DNA of 64,000 nucleotides from Aquimarina sp042434915 (GCF_042434915.1 NZ_CP170198.1:2356001-2420000), one strand, 5' to 3'; numbered from the stretch's first letter, positions 1-9,147 are shown. Made by a program: numbers and translations. Notes: generated by a model from the sequence alone, not told the origin.

Positions 1-83
1 CGAGTGGCATCTACAGTAACTTTCTCTGCTTCGCCAATCAGCTTAATATCTAAGCCTTTTCTGATACGAATGTCTTTTGACAT
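1..83 (-). CDS. nqrA: NqrA N-terminus (partial): Na+-translocating NADH:quinone reductase subunit A
   Basis: Only the first 27 codons are present; the gene continues beyond the left edge. The visible start reads MSKDIRIRKGLDIKLIGEAE, the conserved beginning of NqrA in Flavobacteriaceae. NqrA is a cytoplasmic peripheral subunit of the six-subunit membrane complex that oxidises NADH, reduces quinone and pumps sodium out of the cell, which fits a marine lifestyle. It is transcribed divergently from the T9SS plug gene, and a TAnnTTTG box lies 36 nt upstream of its ATG. The identification rests on 27 residues only, but this N-terminus is distinctive. Confidence 0.85.
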   Translation of the reverse strand, partial: MSKDIRIRKGLDIKLIGEAEKVTVDAT

Positions 84-119
84 ATTTAAAGTCTATGTTA
101 ATTAACTAAAAAAATCGTG

Positions 120-127
120 CAAATTTA
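120..127 (-). promoter_or_regulatory. Candidate -7 promoter box of nqrA
   Basis: On the minus strand the bases read TAAATTTG, a full match to the Bacteroidota -7 consensus TAnnTTTG, 36 nt before the nqrA ATG. No clear -33 TTG element was recognised. Confidence 0.55.
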
Positions 128-232
128 CTAATTAAAAGATGTAAGTGAAAGTAGGTTGTGTTATAAGATTTTATTTATAATCTTTCTAAATAATTCACGA
201 CCATTACACGTAGCTATTCAAGTTTTTAGAAA

Positions 233-240
233 TACTTTTG
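233..240 (+). promoter_or_regulatory. Candidate -7 promoter box of the T9SS plug gene
   Basis: TACTTTTG matches TAnnTTTG exactly and lies 28 nt before the ATG at 269. The leader after it is A-rich without a Shine-Dalgarno sequence, as is usual in this group. Confidence 0.55.
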
Positions 241-268
241 TTTATATTTACTCAAAAAAAACAAACAA

Positions 269-1543
269 ATGTCCTACTCATTTTTTCGACATCTTATAAT
301 TATAGTATTTATTATCGCATCTAATTTACAAAATATTTCAGCTCAATTAACAAAATCTGAGACGTATACTGCACCCTATATAAAGTCCATTCAATTTTCT
401 AGAGCTCCAGATGAAACAGGAATTCCTATTCTTAAAATAGGAGAACCGATACGCATGAGCTTTGATGACATTAATGGAGACGAAACAGATTATTATTATA
501 AAATAGTGCATTGTGATTTTGACTGGTCTCCTTCTCAGTTATCAAAAAATGAGTATTTAGATGGGTTTGATGACATTCGTATCACAACCTATGAAAACTC
601 CTTTAATACATTGCAAATGTATAGCCACTATACACTCACTATCCCTAATGAAGATACCTACAGCCTCAAAGTAAGTGGCAACTACAAAATCGAAATTTAT
701 AATGATGATAATGAGCTAATCTTTTTTAGAAAGTTAATCGTTTATGAAAATAATGCGTCGATAAAGGTCGAAATAAAGCGTTCTAGAGATTTAAAATATA
801 TTAATACTAAACAAAGTGTGCATTTTGAGATTGATCCTAAAAATTCATTTTTCAGAAATCCTGATCATACCGTAAAGACATTAATTATTCAAAATGGAGA
901 TCTGCAAAACAGTATAACTACCTTAAAACCTCAATATAACTTAAGCAATAAACTGGTTTATCGATATGATCAGGAGTCAAGTTTTTGGGGAGGTAATGAG
1001 TTCCTTTTTTATGACAATAAAGAAATTAGATCTGCTACATCGAATATAAAACGTATCTCATTAGAAGATGATCTATATCATCACTATTTATACACTAACA
1101 TAGTTAGATCCAATCGCAACTATACTTATAACCCCGATATTAATGGTGGTTTTATAATTCGAAATCTGCGATCTGAGAACAGTAATACGGGAGCAGATTA
1201 TGTATGGATGCATTTTGCTTTACAGTGTTACGAACCTATAGGAAAAGGTGAATTATACCTATATGGAGACTTTAATAACTATGAAATAAATACTTCGAAT
1301 AAATTAATTTACAATAAAGACTCTGGACTTTTTGAATTAAAAATTCGTCTTAAACAAGGTTTTTACAACTACAAATATGTATTACGTAATGAAAACGGCA
1401 TTATAGATCTTGGATTTATCAGTGGTAACTTTGATGAAACAGAAAATAACTATACAGTTCTAGCATATTATAGAGCTCCAGGAGCTAGATATGACCGTGT
1501 TGTTGGTAAAGGCCAAGCTAACGCTACAACTATTCAAAATTAA
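269..1543 (+). CDS. Type IX secretion system plug-domain protein (DUF5103)
   Basis: This 424-residue protein starts with a Sec signal peptide: a basic start, a hydrophobic core (HLIIIVFIIAS) and a likely cleavage site near ISAQ, residues 23-26. The mature part has the DUF5103 pattern: an N-terminal beta-rich section with DGFDDIRITTYENSFNT near residue 100 and a C-terminal section with GKGELYLYGDFNNYE, which resembles a glycogen-binding-type early-set fold. In the family, the plug protein closes the periplasmic or lateral opening of the T9SS translocon barrel (SprA) at the outer membrane. It stands divergent to nqrA, a common arrangement in Flavobacteriaceae. Family assignment is by recognition; the plug role is taken from the family. 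Confidence 0.8.
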   Translation: MSYSFFRHLIIIVFIIASNLQNISAQLTKSETYTAPYIKSIQFSRAPDETGIPILKIGEPIRMSFDDINGDETDYYYKIVHCDFDWSPSQLSKNEYLDGFDDIRITTYENSFNTLQMYSHYTLTIPNEDTYSLKVSGNYKIEIYNDDNELIFFRKLIVYENNASIKVEIKRSRDLKYINTKQSVHFEIDPKNSFFRNPDHTVKTLIIQNGDLQNSITTLKPQYNLSNKLVYRYDQESSFWGGNEFLFYDNKEIRSATSNIKRISLEDDLYHHYLYTNIVRSNRNYTYNPDINGGFIIRNLRSENSNTGADYVWMHFALQCYEPIGKGELYLYGDFNNYEINTSNKLIYNKDSGLFELKIRLKQGFYNYKYVLRNENGIIDLGFISGNFDETENNYTVLAYYRAPGARYDRVVGKGQANATTIQN

Positions 1544-1698
1544 TGTATTTTCAAAAAATCAAGCTTTTCACCCACCTATATGGACATTTACATACCCAAA
1601 AACTATTGTTAAAATTATTTAAGCAAAAATTTTATTCTTTATATTAGCGAGTATGGGTTCTAGTAGCATTGATAGTCGGATCGTTTTTACCGTTTCAT

Positions 1699-2085
1699 AT
1701 GATTGAACAAGTTACAAAAGGCATAAAGATTTCTGTAAACACTTCTTTCGAAGGTACTTTCATAAAAGATAATCAAATTTTTTATGCATTTGCCTATATA
1801 ATTTCCATAGAAAATCAAAGTAGCGATATTGTACAACTTACCTCTAGATTTTGGAAAATTAAAGACGCTTTAAATCACAACGAAATTGTAGAAGGAGAAG
1901 GTGTAATAGGGAAAAAACCAGTTTTACAGCCTGGAGAAACGCACACTTATAGTAGTGGCTGTCTACTTCACTCACCCTTTGGAGCCATGAAAGGTTATTA
2001 CAAGATGATTAATTTTACTTCAGCTACAAAATTTAAAGTATTTATACCAAGCTTCAAGCTAAATGCAACATTTTCATTAAATTAG
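1699..2085 (+). CDS. apaG: ApaG domain protein
   Basis: The 128-residue product starts MIEQVTKGIKISV and contains the ApaG core: ISIENQ, VQLTSRFWKI, GEGVIGKKPVLQPGE, YSSGC and PFGAMKGYY. ApaG is a small fibronectin-III-like beta-sandwich protein; enterobacterial mutants show cobalt and magnesium phenotypes, but its biochemical role is unclear. The open frame reaches back to a TTG at 1669, but the ATG at 1699 gives the family's normal length and N-terminus and is preferred. Its last four bases overlap the end of the convergent gene on the other strand. Confidence 0.9.
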   Translation: MIEQVTKGIKISVNTSFEGTFIKDNQIFYAFAYIISIENQSSDIVQLTSRFWKIKDALNHNEIVEGEGVIGKKPVLQPGETHTYSSGCLLHSPFGAMKGYYKMINFTSATKFKVFIPSFKLNATFSLN

Positions 2086-3068
2086 AAGGTACGTTGAATT
2101 CGTAATAATTTATAAATTTTATTTTCTTGTTCAATATGACAGTACAAGCAATTAGAATCATAAATAATTTGAAAGTTATTTTCAAAATCAAACGCCCCCT
2201 TCTCAACTATAAATACTCCTTCAAAATCTAAAACACCACTTGGAGTTAGTCGCTGAATAATATACTCATTCTTATCATGAACTTCTCTAATATAAAAAAA
2301 TGCACTACTTCCTACCCCACTCAAAAAGAATAAATTCTTAGAGTTTAAAGGCAAGGTTTTAGATTGTGTTATAGCATATTTAGGAATTCTCTTGTCAAAA
2401 TAATTAAAGAGATTCTCGCGTGTTACAGATTTATCATACAATTGAACACTCCCATCTTTGACCGTGTAAATCGTTCGTTTTGAAGAAGCGTAAAAAACAT
2501 TTCCCAATGGACTTGGCGTAAACAGCTTTATACGTGTAAGACACCTCTTTATACGTTTATTAGTTGTGCTTTGAATAAGGGTTTCAGTTACTAATCTCGA
2601 GCAATTACTTCCTTTTCTCCCAAAAGCTCGGTACGGTAAACTACCTTGATCTTGCATAGTTAAAAGATACTTTTTGGCATCTTCAAAATTGATGTCAGAA
2701 CACAGCGAAGCCACAAGACGTCCTTCACCATGCGTATATTCGGGATGCGATTCGAGCCATTTTAAAAATTCATCTAAATTGATAAGATCGCCCTTCTCAT
2801 TAAATATAGCATGCATAGGAAGCTCTAATTCAACATCGGTCAATGCACTCCTAACCCTTCCTAATCCAGATGGCGTCATATAACGCCCAAAATCATAGTA
2901 CGCTGCATCTCCTGATTTATTATGTATCAAGACCAATGCGGCATGCCCTGCTTTGATATAACGATTTTTGCCCAAGCCCAAAAAAGGAAATAGACGCAAA
3001 GCAAATTCATCTGAATATTTTACGAATGTATCTGGGAAAGCGAGAACTATAATTTTACCAGTATTCAT
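2082..3068 (-). CDS. DUF6695-like protein, possible permuted Cys-His hydrolase
   Basis: A 328-residue soluble protein without a signal peptide or membrane segment. It looks like the flavobacterial DUF6695 family, which has no known function. Two motifs stand out: GHAALVLI with His42 followed by YDFGRY (residues 58-63), and GSNCSRLV with Cys156. A His-containing strand before an N-C-S-R cysteine is the order seen in circularly permuted NlpC/P60 (LRAT/YiiX-like) enzymes, so a cysteine hydrolase fold is possible; this is inference. The C-terminal 130 residues are beta-rich and not recognised. It lies 18 nt downstream of the NRDE-family gene, so the two are probably cotranscribed. Confidence 0.6.
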   Translation of the reverse strand: MNTGKIIVLAFPDTFVKYSDEFALRLFPFLGLGKNRYIKAGHAALVLIHNKSGDAAYYDFGRYMTPSGLGRVRSALTDVELELPMHAIFNEKGDLINLDEFLKWLESHPEYTHGEGRLVASLCSDINFEDAKKYLLTMQDQGSLPYRAFGRKGSNCSRLVTETLIQSTTNKRIKRCLTRIKLFTPSPLGNVFYASSKRTIYTVKDGSVQLYDKSVTRENLFNYFDKRIPKYAITQSKTLPLNSKNLFFLSGVGSSAFFYIREVHDKNEYIIQRLTPSGVLDFEGVFIVEKGAFDFENNFQIIYDSNCLYCHIEQENKIYKLLRIQRTF

Positions 3069-3086
3069 AGTATTACTCTGTTACAA

Positions 3087-3824
3087 TTACTTAGAAGTAA
3101 CTTGAGAATTTGTCTCTTTTAAACAGTTATAAACAACTTGAGGGGAGTCTTTTAACAACTCTTCATAACGCATAATAACCTCATTCGCATCTTTAGTTAT
3201 CTGGGTTACGCTAAGCGTCTTCAACAAACCACGGTTAATTTGTAATCCAAAATCTTTATTATCATGACCAGCTGTTTTATGAAAATCAAGAAATTGATTT
3301 GAATTTTCAGGTTTTTCTTTTAAAAATTCTCTGAACCACATACTTCGTGCTTTTTGTGATTTTTTATCATATAAAGTAGACGACGACCATATATAGTTCG
3401 TGCCTTCTAAAGTACTAAGATGTGCTTTTGTACCATCCCAAATAAGTTCATAAAACTCTAACACTTCTTTCCATTGAGCAGCTATAATAGTAAAAGGCTC
3501 TATACCTATATAATTAAAAGATGTAAGCCGTTTGTACAAATTTAAAGAACTCAATAATTCTTTAACTACAATACCTCTACTCAATCTATATGGAGGCTTA
3601 GGTATATGCTTTCGATACCCTCCATTCAAAAGACATACCATACTTTTATTATCACTCATACCAATCCAACTACCACCAGCACGTATATCTTTGGGATATA
3701 TCATATTGGAACCTTTATAACTATATAATTGCGGCGCTAAGGTTTCTCTATTAACAGATTCATCCCTATTAGAGGTAAGAACAAAATTATTGTTTGGTTT
3801 TAGTTGTAAGGTAACTGTACACAT
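3087..3824 (-). CDS. NRDE/TANGO2 family protein
   Basis: A 245-residue protein opening with MCTVTL and an NRDE motif (residues 18-21, context LTSNRDES), then RAGGSWIG and CLLNGG. This is the signature of the NRDE/TANGO2 family. Cys2 would become the N-terminal residue after Met removal, as in Ntn-type hydrolases. Eukaryotic members are linked to Golgi and mitochondrial lipid or haem handling; the bacterial role is not established. No signal peptide is present, so it should be cytoplasmic. It is the first gene of a likely two-gene minus-strand unit and is divergent from pruA with 145 bp between them. Confidence 0.85.
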   Translation of the reverse strand: MCTVTLQLKPNNNFVLTSNRDESVNRETLAPQLYSYKGSNMIYPKDIRAGGSWIGMSDNKSMVCLLNGGYRKHIPKPPYRLSRGIVVKELLSSLNLYKRLTSFNYIGIEPFTIIAAQWKEVLEFYELIWDGTKAHLSTLEGTNYIWSSSTLYDKKSQKARSMWFREFLKEKPENSNQFLDFHKTAGHDNKDFGLQINRGLLKTLSVTQITKDANEVIMRYEELLKDSPQVVYNCLKETNSQVTSK

Positions 3825-3924
3825 AAAAATATAAGTCGATTTAAAGCCTTGAAACTTACAAATAAAAGTTGAGTTTAGACAGATTTATTAAAAGTTAAAC
3901 CAAGCATAAGCCTTATTAATTTTC

Positions 3925-3932
3925 TATCTTTG
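3925..3932 (+). promoter_or_regulatory. Candidate -7 promoter box of pruA
   Basis: TATCTTTG, an exact TAnnTTTG match, 37 nt before the pruA ATG. Confidence 0.55.
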
Positions 3933-3969
3933 TCGACCAAGTTACTAACACATTAAAAAACATCTTAAC

Positions 3970-5598
3970 ATGGCAAAAGGTTTTTTTCAAGTACCAAAGG
4001 CAATCAATGAACCGATAAAATCATATGCTCCTGGCACCCCAGAGCGTGACGAAGTACTTACTACATATAAAAAAATGTATAACAGCACGGTAGAAGTACC
4101 TTTATACATTAATGGTGAAGAAATAAAAACAGGAGATACAGCAACGATGTCACCTCCTCACGATCACAAACATATTCTCGGAAACTATCATAGAGCTGAA
4201 AAAAAACATATACAACAAGCTATTGACACTGCACTAGAAGCAAGAACAGAATGGGCGAATCTTGCATGGGAACAACGCGCAGCTGTGTTTTTAAAAGCTG
4301 CAGAATTGATTGCTGGTCCCTACCGAGCAAAAATTAATGCAGCTACTATGTTAGCGCAATCAAAGAATATTTTTCAAGCGGAGATTGACGCGGCCTGTGA
4401 GCTTATCGATTTTCTTCGGTTTAACGTTGAATTCATGACTCAAATCTACAACGAGCAACCAGCCTCCACCTCGGGAGCATGGAATCGTTTAGAATATCGC
4501 CCCCTCGAAGGTTTTGTGTATGCAATTACACCATTTAACTTTACCGCTATAGCTGGTAATTTACCTGCAAGTGCTGCGCTTATGGGAAATACTGTTATCT
4601 GGAAACCTAGTGACAGTCAGATTTATTCTGCCAAAGTAATTATAGACATTTTTAAAGAAGCTGGAGTTCCAGACGGTGTTATTAATGTAGTGTATGGTGA
4701 TCCTGTTATGATTACAGACACAGTCTTAGCTAGCAAAGATTTTGCAGGAGTTCACTTTACAGGAAGTACACATGTATTTAAAGACATTTGGGCCAAAATT
4801 GGTGCCAATATACATACATATAACACATACCCTAGAATTGTTGGCGAGACTGGTGGGAAAGATTTTATAGTTGCACATCCTAGTGCAGACCCTAAACAAG
4901 TAGCAACAGGAATTTCTCGTGGCGCTTTCGAATTTCAGGGTCAAAAATGTAGCGCAGCTTCTAGAGCTTACATTCCAAAAAGTATTTGGGAAGATGTTAA
5001 AAAATATGTTATCCAAGATGTGCAATCCTTCAAAATGGGATCTCCAGAGGATATGAGCAATTTTATTACCGCAGTAATTCATGAAGGATCATTTGATAAA
5101 CTTGCAAAATATATTGATCAAGCGCAAAAAGATACAGATGCCGAGATCATAATTGGTGGTAACTACGACAAATCAAAAGGATACTTTGTCGAACCCACAG
5201 TTATTGTAGCAAAAGATCCTAAATACACAACTATGTGCACAGAACTTTTTGGACCTGTAATCACTATTTATGTATATGAAGATGCTACTTGGAACGAAAC
5301 TTTAAAATTAGTAGACGAGACAAGTGAATATGCGCTGACTGGAGCAATTTTCTCAAGAGATCGTTATGCTGCAACTGAAGCTACTAAAGCACTACAAAAT
5401 GCAGCTGGTAACTTTTATATAAATGACAAACCAACAGGAGCTGTAGTTGGGCAACAACCTTTTGGTGGCGCACGTGCATCTGGAACCAATGACAAAGCAG
5501 GTTCTTATCTCAACCTTTTACGTTGGGTTTCTCCTCGTACCATTAAAGAGACGTTCGTTACTCCCACAGACTATAGATATCCTTTCTTAGGGGAATAA
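3970..5598 (+). CDS. pruA: L-glutamate gamma-semialdehyde (1-pyrroline-5-carboxylate) dehydrogenase
   Basis: A 542-residue aldehyde dehydrogenase of the P5C type, full length for the Bacteroidota family. It oxidises glutamate semialdehyde, formed from proline or arginine, to glutamate with NAD+. Seen in the sequence: the NAD-binding part with TPFNFTAIAGNLPA and WKPSD, the general base Glu293 in VGETGGK, and the catalytic Cys327 in FQGQKCSAASR. The C-terminus has QQPFGGARASGTNDKAG, the usual substrate-binding and oligomerisation segment. It is monocistronic: a TAnnTTTG box stands upstream and a strong hairpin follows its stop. The proline dehydrogenase partner is not in the window. Confidence 0.97.
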   Translation: MAKGFFQVPKAINEPIKSYAPGTPERDEVLTTYKKMYNSTVEVPLYINGEEIKTGDTATMSPPHDHKHILGNYHRAEKKHIQQAIDTALEARTEWANLAWEQRAAVFLKAAELIAGPYRAKINAATMLAQSKNIFQAEIDAACELIDFLRFNVEFMTQIYNEQPASTSGAWNRLEYRPLEGFVYAITPFNFTAIAGNLPASAALMGNTVIWKPSDSQIYSAKVIIDIFKEAGVPDGVINVVYGDPVMITDTVLASKDFAGVHFTGSTHVFKDIWAKIGANIHTYNTYPRIVGETGGKDFIVAHPSADPKQVATGISRGAFEFQGQKCSAASRAYIPKSIWEDVKKYVIQDVQSFKMGSPEDMSNFITAVIHEGSFDKLAKYIDQAQKDTDAEIIIGGNYDKSKGYFVEPTVIVAKDPKYTTMCTELFGPVITIYVYEDATWNETLKLVDETSEYALTGAIFSRDRYAATEATKALQNAAGNFYINDKPTGAVVGQQPFGGARASGTNDKAGSYLNLLRWVSPRTIKETFVTPTDYRYPFLGE

Positions 5599-5618
5599 AA
5601 TAAATAAAGAGTTTTCAT

Positions 5619-5653
5619 AAATACTGCATAATTTTATTTATTATGCAGTATTT
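5619..5653. terminator. Hairpin terminator after pruA
   Basis: A perfect 14-bp stem (5619-5632 with 5640-5653) around a 7-nt T-rich loop, 20 nt after the pruA stop. It starts with A's and ends with T's, so it can work in both directions. Confidence 0.75.
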
Positions 5654-6004
5654 ACTTTTATAATCTTGAGTAGTTTTGGAATTTACACCTCATACCTAAA
5701 GGTTACATCTATATCTACTTAAATTAAGTATTTAGAATAAATAGCACAAAATTGCCTCTACCATTAAAAGGAACAGAAACTTTAGTAGCATTGCATACTA
5801 TAGTTTATGATAAGAAAGGAAATACCTTGGCAATTTATACGATGAGTTGAGCTAACCTTACTCTCAATTATAAGAATGTTTACTATTCTTTCTAAAATAT
5901 GACCGACCAACCCTTGTAAACTCTTGATATGGTTATACAAAGGTAAAAAATAATTCAATGAACTACCTCTTACTATCGTTAGCGCCTTTGATCCAAAAAA
6001 GAAA
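5654..6004. other. Gene-poor spacer between pruA and rsmG with a possible coding remnant
   Basis: No complete gene is visible. A single open stretch on the plus strand, about 5728-5850, encodes roughly 40 residues ending in VALHTIVYDKKGNTLAIYTM and then a stop. It has no clear start codon; its composition looks protein-like, so it may be the tail of a decayed gene. No homology is claimed. Confidence 0.3.
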
Positions 6005-6634
6005 CTAGAGTCTATATTTTATTGGCAGGTATACAACTTTTTTAGTTTCAAAGAAATCCTCCTCAAAATAATCAGAAAGTTTATGTTCTACAGCTTTCGG
6101 AAACAAAGCTAGTTCTTCGGTAAGATCACCTCCTTTTAAATACAATATTCCGTTTGTAAGGGTGTGCACATTTTTCTTTTTGATATTCTTACGTATCCAT
6201 TTAACAAAATCTGGCATATTAGTAACAGCCCTACTAACAATAAAGTCAAAACGTTGATCAAATGTACCTGCCCTACGTTGTTCTGCAGTCACATTATGCA
6301 ACTCAAGGGCAGTTGCAACTTCATTTACCACTTTTATCTTTTTTGCAATTACATCTATAAGATAAAATGTAGTTTCTGGAAAAAGAATAGCTAGCGGTAT
6401 CCCAGGAAAGCCACCACCTGTACCTACATCAAGCACCGATGCTCCTGGTACAAATTTCAAAATTTTAGCAATTCCTAAAGAATGTAAGACATGCCGTGTA
6501 TATAAGGTTTCAATATCCTTTCTTGAGATAACGTTAATTTTTGCGTTCCAATCAAAGTACAGAGCCTCTAGCCTTGTAAATTGATCCAGTTGCTTTTCTG
6601 AAAGGTCTGGAAAGTATTTTAAAATTTCGTTCAT
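6005..6634 (-). CDS. rsmG: 16S rRNA (guanine(527)-N7)-methyltransferase RsmG (GidB)
   Basis: A 209-residue class I SAM-dependent methyltransferase that makes m7G527 in the decoding region of 16S rRNA. Visible motifs: NVISRKD and HVLHSL near the N-terminus, the SAM-binding VLDVGTGGGFPGIPLAILFP, and FDFIVSRAV in the catalytic part. The open frame extends upstream to 6664, but a TAnnTTTG box at 6654-6661 lies between that codon and the ATG at 6634, so transcripts should start after the longer start; MNEILKYFP is also the family-like N-terminus. It is divergent from the desaturase gene. Confidence 0.95.
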   Translation of the reverse strand: MNEILKYFPDLSEKQLDQFTRLEALYFDWNAKINVISRKDIETLYTRHVLHSLGIAKILKFVPGASVLDVGTGGGFPGIPLAILFPETTFYLIDVIAKKIKVVNEVATALELHNVTAEQRRAGTFDQRFDFIVSRAVTNMPDFVKWIRKNIKKKNVHTLTNGILYLKGGDLTEELALFPKAVEHKLSDYFEEDFFETKKVVYLPIKYRL

Positions 6635-6653
6635 TACCCTATAAATTAAATCG

Positions 6654-6661
6654 CAAAAATA
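6654..6661 (-). promoter_or_regulatory. Candidate -7 promoter box of rsmG
   Basis: On the minus strand TATTTTTG matches TAnnTTTG and stands 19 nt before the ATG at 6634. It decides against the upstream in-frame start at 6664. Confidence 0.5.
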
Positions 6662-6767
6662 CATCTTAACATTATAAAATTTACTCTTTTAAGAACTTTA
6701 AAAAATATAATCCCTAAATTTACACTCACTTAACGTTAAGCAACGTTTTTTCGTAAACTCATATCCC

Positions 6768-7862
6768 ATGACTACACCCAACATACACTTTAGCCGAGGT
6801 GATTCTGCTAAGTTTTTCAGAACTTTGAATAAACGAGTTAATACCTACTTTAAAGAAAATAATATCAAACGTACTGGTAATTGGAAACTTTATTTCAAAA
6901 CCATGGTAATGTTCTCTTTATTTTTAACCCCCTATTTTCTAATTTTGACATTTGACATTTCACAATGGTGGATGCTTTTGTTAACTGTCATAATGGGGAT
7001 TGGCATGGCTGGAGTAGGCATGAATGTGATGCACGATGGAAATCATGGTTCTTATTCTTCTAAAAAATGGCTGAACAAACTAATGGGAAGCAGCCTCTAC
7101 ATTTTGGCTGGCAATGTATACAATTGGCAAGTACAGCACAATGTCCTGCACCACACCTACACTAATATACACGGACATGACGAAGATCTTGATGCCGGTA
7201 GGATTATACGTTTTACAGAGCATTCAACTTGGAGACGTTTTCATAAATTTCAACAATATTACTCCGTTTTTTTATACGGGCTTCTAACTTTTAACTGGGC
7301 ATTAACAACAGATTTTAAACAAACCAAGCGTTATCTTGCTCGTAAATTATCGTATGGAAAATTACCTACACCTTGGAAACAATGGAGTAATGTAGTAATT
7401 ACCAAAATAATTTATGTAGTTATATGGATTGTTATTCCTATGTTAATCCTATCCATAGCTTGGTGGAAAATCCTCATTGGCTTTTTCATTATGCATTATG
7501 TAGCTGGTCTTATTCTAAGCATTGTATTTCAGTTAGCCCATATCGTAGAAGATACCGAGATGCCATTGCCAGATAATACAGGGAGTATGAAAAATACCTG
7601 GGCTATACATCAATTGTTCACAACAGTCAATTTTTCAACTAAAAATCGGATTGTCAATTGGTTTACGGGTGGCTTAAATCATCAAGTTGAACACCATATC
7701 TTTCCTCATATTAGTCATATCCATTACACAAAAATTTCAAAAATTGTGAAGCAGACTGCTTTAGAATTTAATTTACCGTATAATGAGTATAAAACTACAC
7801 GTAAGGCTATTATGGCACATTTTAGACATTTAAAAGAAATGGGCATGAAACCCGCTATATAA
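6768..7862 (+). CDS. Membrane fatty acid desaturase (acyl-lipid/acyl-CoA type)
   Basis: A 364-residue integral membrane di-iron desaturase. The three histidine boxes are all present: HDGNH (89-93), HNVLHH (124-129) and HQVEHH (305-310, context GGLNHQVEHHIFPHISH). Hydrophobic stretches at about 45-87 and 208-255 form the membrane part. The family introduces double bonds into fatty acyl chains with O2 and an electron donor, which adjusts membrane fluidity; the HQVEHH third box is of the linoleoyl/front-end-like group, but regiospecificity cannot be read from sequence. There is no fused cytochrome b5 domain. The aminotransferase gene follows after 26 nt and may be cotranscribed. Confidence 0.9.
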   Translation: MTTPNIHFSRGDSAKFFRTLNKRVNTYFKENNIKRTGNWKLYFKTMVMFSLFLTPYFLILTFDISQWWMLLLTVIMGIGMAGVGMNVMHDGNHGSYSSKKWLNKLMGSSLYILAGNVYNWQVQHNVLHHTYTNIHGHDEDLDAGRIIRFTEHSTWRRFHKFQQYYSVFLYGLLTFNWALTTDFKQTKRYLARKLSYGKLPTPWKQWSNVVITKIIYVVIWIVIPMLILSIAWWKILIGFFIMHYVAGLILSIVFQLAHIVEDTEMPLPDNTGSMKNTWAIHQLFTTVNFSTKNRIVNWFTGGLNHQVEHHIFPHISHIHYTKISKIVKQTALEFNLPYNEYKTTRKAIMAHFRHLKEMGMKPAI

Positions 7863-7888
7863 CCAATAACCTTTATTCACATATCACA

Positions 7889-9076
7889 ATGAGCATACAA
7901 CTCTCAGACAGAATTAACAACCTGGCTGCATCAGCTACGCTTGCAATGGCCGCTAAAACAAGAGAATTAAAAGCTGACGGCATAGATATTATTGGCTTAA
8001 GCCTTGGAGAACCAGATTTTAACACCCCTGATTACATTAAAAATGCTGCTATACAAGCTGTTAATGATAATTATAATTCTTACACTCCTGTCGATGGTTA
8101 CGTTGAGTTAAAAGATGCCATCATAACAAAATTTAAGCGTGATAACGAGCTCACCTATGATAGATCTCAAATTGTAGTTTCTACGGGTGCAAAGCAAGCC
8201 TTGTACAATATTGCTCAAGTATGTATCAACCCTGGGGATGAGGTTATTTTACCATGCCCGTATTGGGTTAGTTATAGTGATATCATCAAACTTGCAGGTG
8301 GTATTCCTATTGAAGTAGCCACTACAATCGATACTGATTTTAAGATTACTGCCGAGCAACTAGAAGCTGCTATTACTCCAAAAACTAAAATGATTTGGTA
8401 TAGTTCTCCATGCAATCCAAGTGGTTCTATATATAGCAAAGAAGAATTGAGAGCTTTGGCAGATGTGCTTCAAAACTATCCAGAAATTATTGTTGTTAGT
8501 GACGAAATTTATGAACACATTAATTATGTAGGTGGTCACGCATCTATGGCTCAGTTTGATGACATGTATGAAAGAACAGTAACCGTTAATGGGGTTGCTA
8601 AAGCTTTTGCTATGACAGGATGGAGAATCGGTTATATTGGCGCTCCTACTGTTATTGCTCGAGCATGTAATAAAATACAAGGTCAAGTAACTAGTGGAGC
8701 CAATTGTATTGCACAAAGAGCGGTAATTACAGCTTTAGAATCACCTGTTAGCAATATTAAATACATGGTTGACGAGTTTAAAAACAGACGAGAACTTGTT
8801 TTAAATTTATTAAGAGATATAAAAGGTTTTGAAAGCAATACACCAGAAGGAGCTTTTTATGTTTTTCCGAACATTTCTCATTTCTTTGGAAAAGAATTGA
8901 AGGGTATGAAAATTAAAACAGCTACTGATTTCTCTATGTTTCTATTAGAGCATGCTAATGTAGCTACAGTTACTGGTGAAGCGTTTGGAAACCCAGAATG
9001 TATCCGACTCTCATATGCAGCGAGCCAAGAACAGATAAAAGAAGCTTTTAAAAGAATTAAAAAAGCTGTGAGTTAA
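7889..9076 (+). CDS. aspC: PLP-dependent class I aminotransferase (aspartate aminotransferase-like)
   Basis: A 395-residue fold-type I aminotransferase. The PLP lysine is Lys238 in GVAKAFAMTGWRIG; other landmarks are SLGEPDFNTP near the N-terminus, STGAKQALYN (cofactor phosphate site), NPSGS and the Asp of VSDEIYEH (about 204-211), and the C-terminal RLSYA carboxylate-binding Arg. This subgroup (AspB/AspC of the I-gamma type) normally transfers the amino group between aspartate and 2-oxoglutarate; some members act on aromatic amino acids or prephenate. It follows the desaturase by 26 nt and is ended by a strong hairpin. Class is certain, exact substrate is inferred. Confidence 0.92.
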   Translation: MSIQLSDRINNLAASATLAMAAKTRELKADGIDIIGLSLGEPDFNTPDYIKNAAIQAVNDNYNSYTPVDGYVELKDAIITKFKRDNELTYDRSQIVVSTGAKQALYNIAQVCINPGDEVILPCPYWVSYSDIIKLAGGIPIEVATTIDTDFKITAEQLEAAITPKTKMIWYSSPCNPSGSIYSKEELRALADVLQNYPEIIVVSDEIYEHINYVGGHASMAQFDDMYERTVTVNGVAKAFAMTGWRIGYIGAPTVIARACNKIQGQVTSGANCIAQRAVITALESPVSNIKYMVDEFKNRRELVLNLLRDIKGFESNTPEGAFYVFPNISHFFGKELKGMKIKTATDFSMFLLEHANVATVTGEAFGNPECIRLSYAASQEQIKEAFKRIKKAVS

Positions 9077-9099
9077 TACTACTGATAATCTATTATATT

Positions 9100-9147
9100 A
9101 AAACAAAAGTCAACATGTACCCTACATATTGACTTTTGTTTTTTTTA
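9100..9147 (+). terminator. Terminator after the aminotransferase gene
   Basis: A 20-bp stem with one mismatch (9100-9119 with 9123-9142), a CCC loop and a run of T's directly after it. Confidence 0.8.

Noticed and set aside
1669..1698. Longer TTG start for apaG
   Set aside because: The extra ten residues are not part of the family, and the ATG at 1699 gives the standard 128 residues.
6635..6664. Longer start for rsmG
   Set aside because: It lies upstream of the consensus -7 box, so it would not be transcribed.
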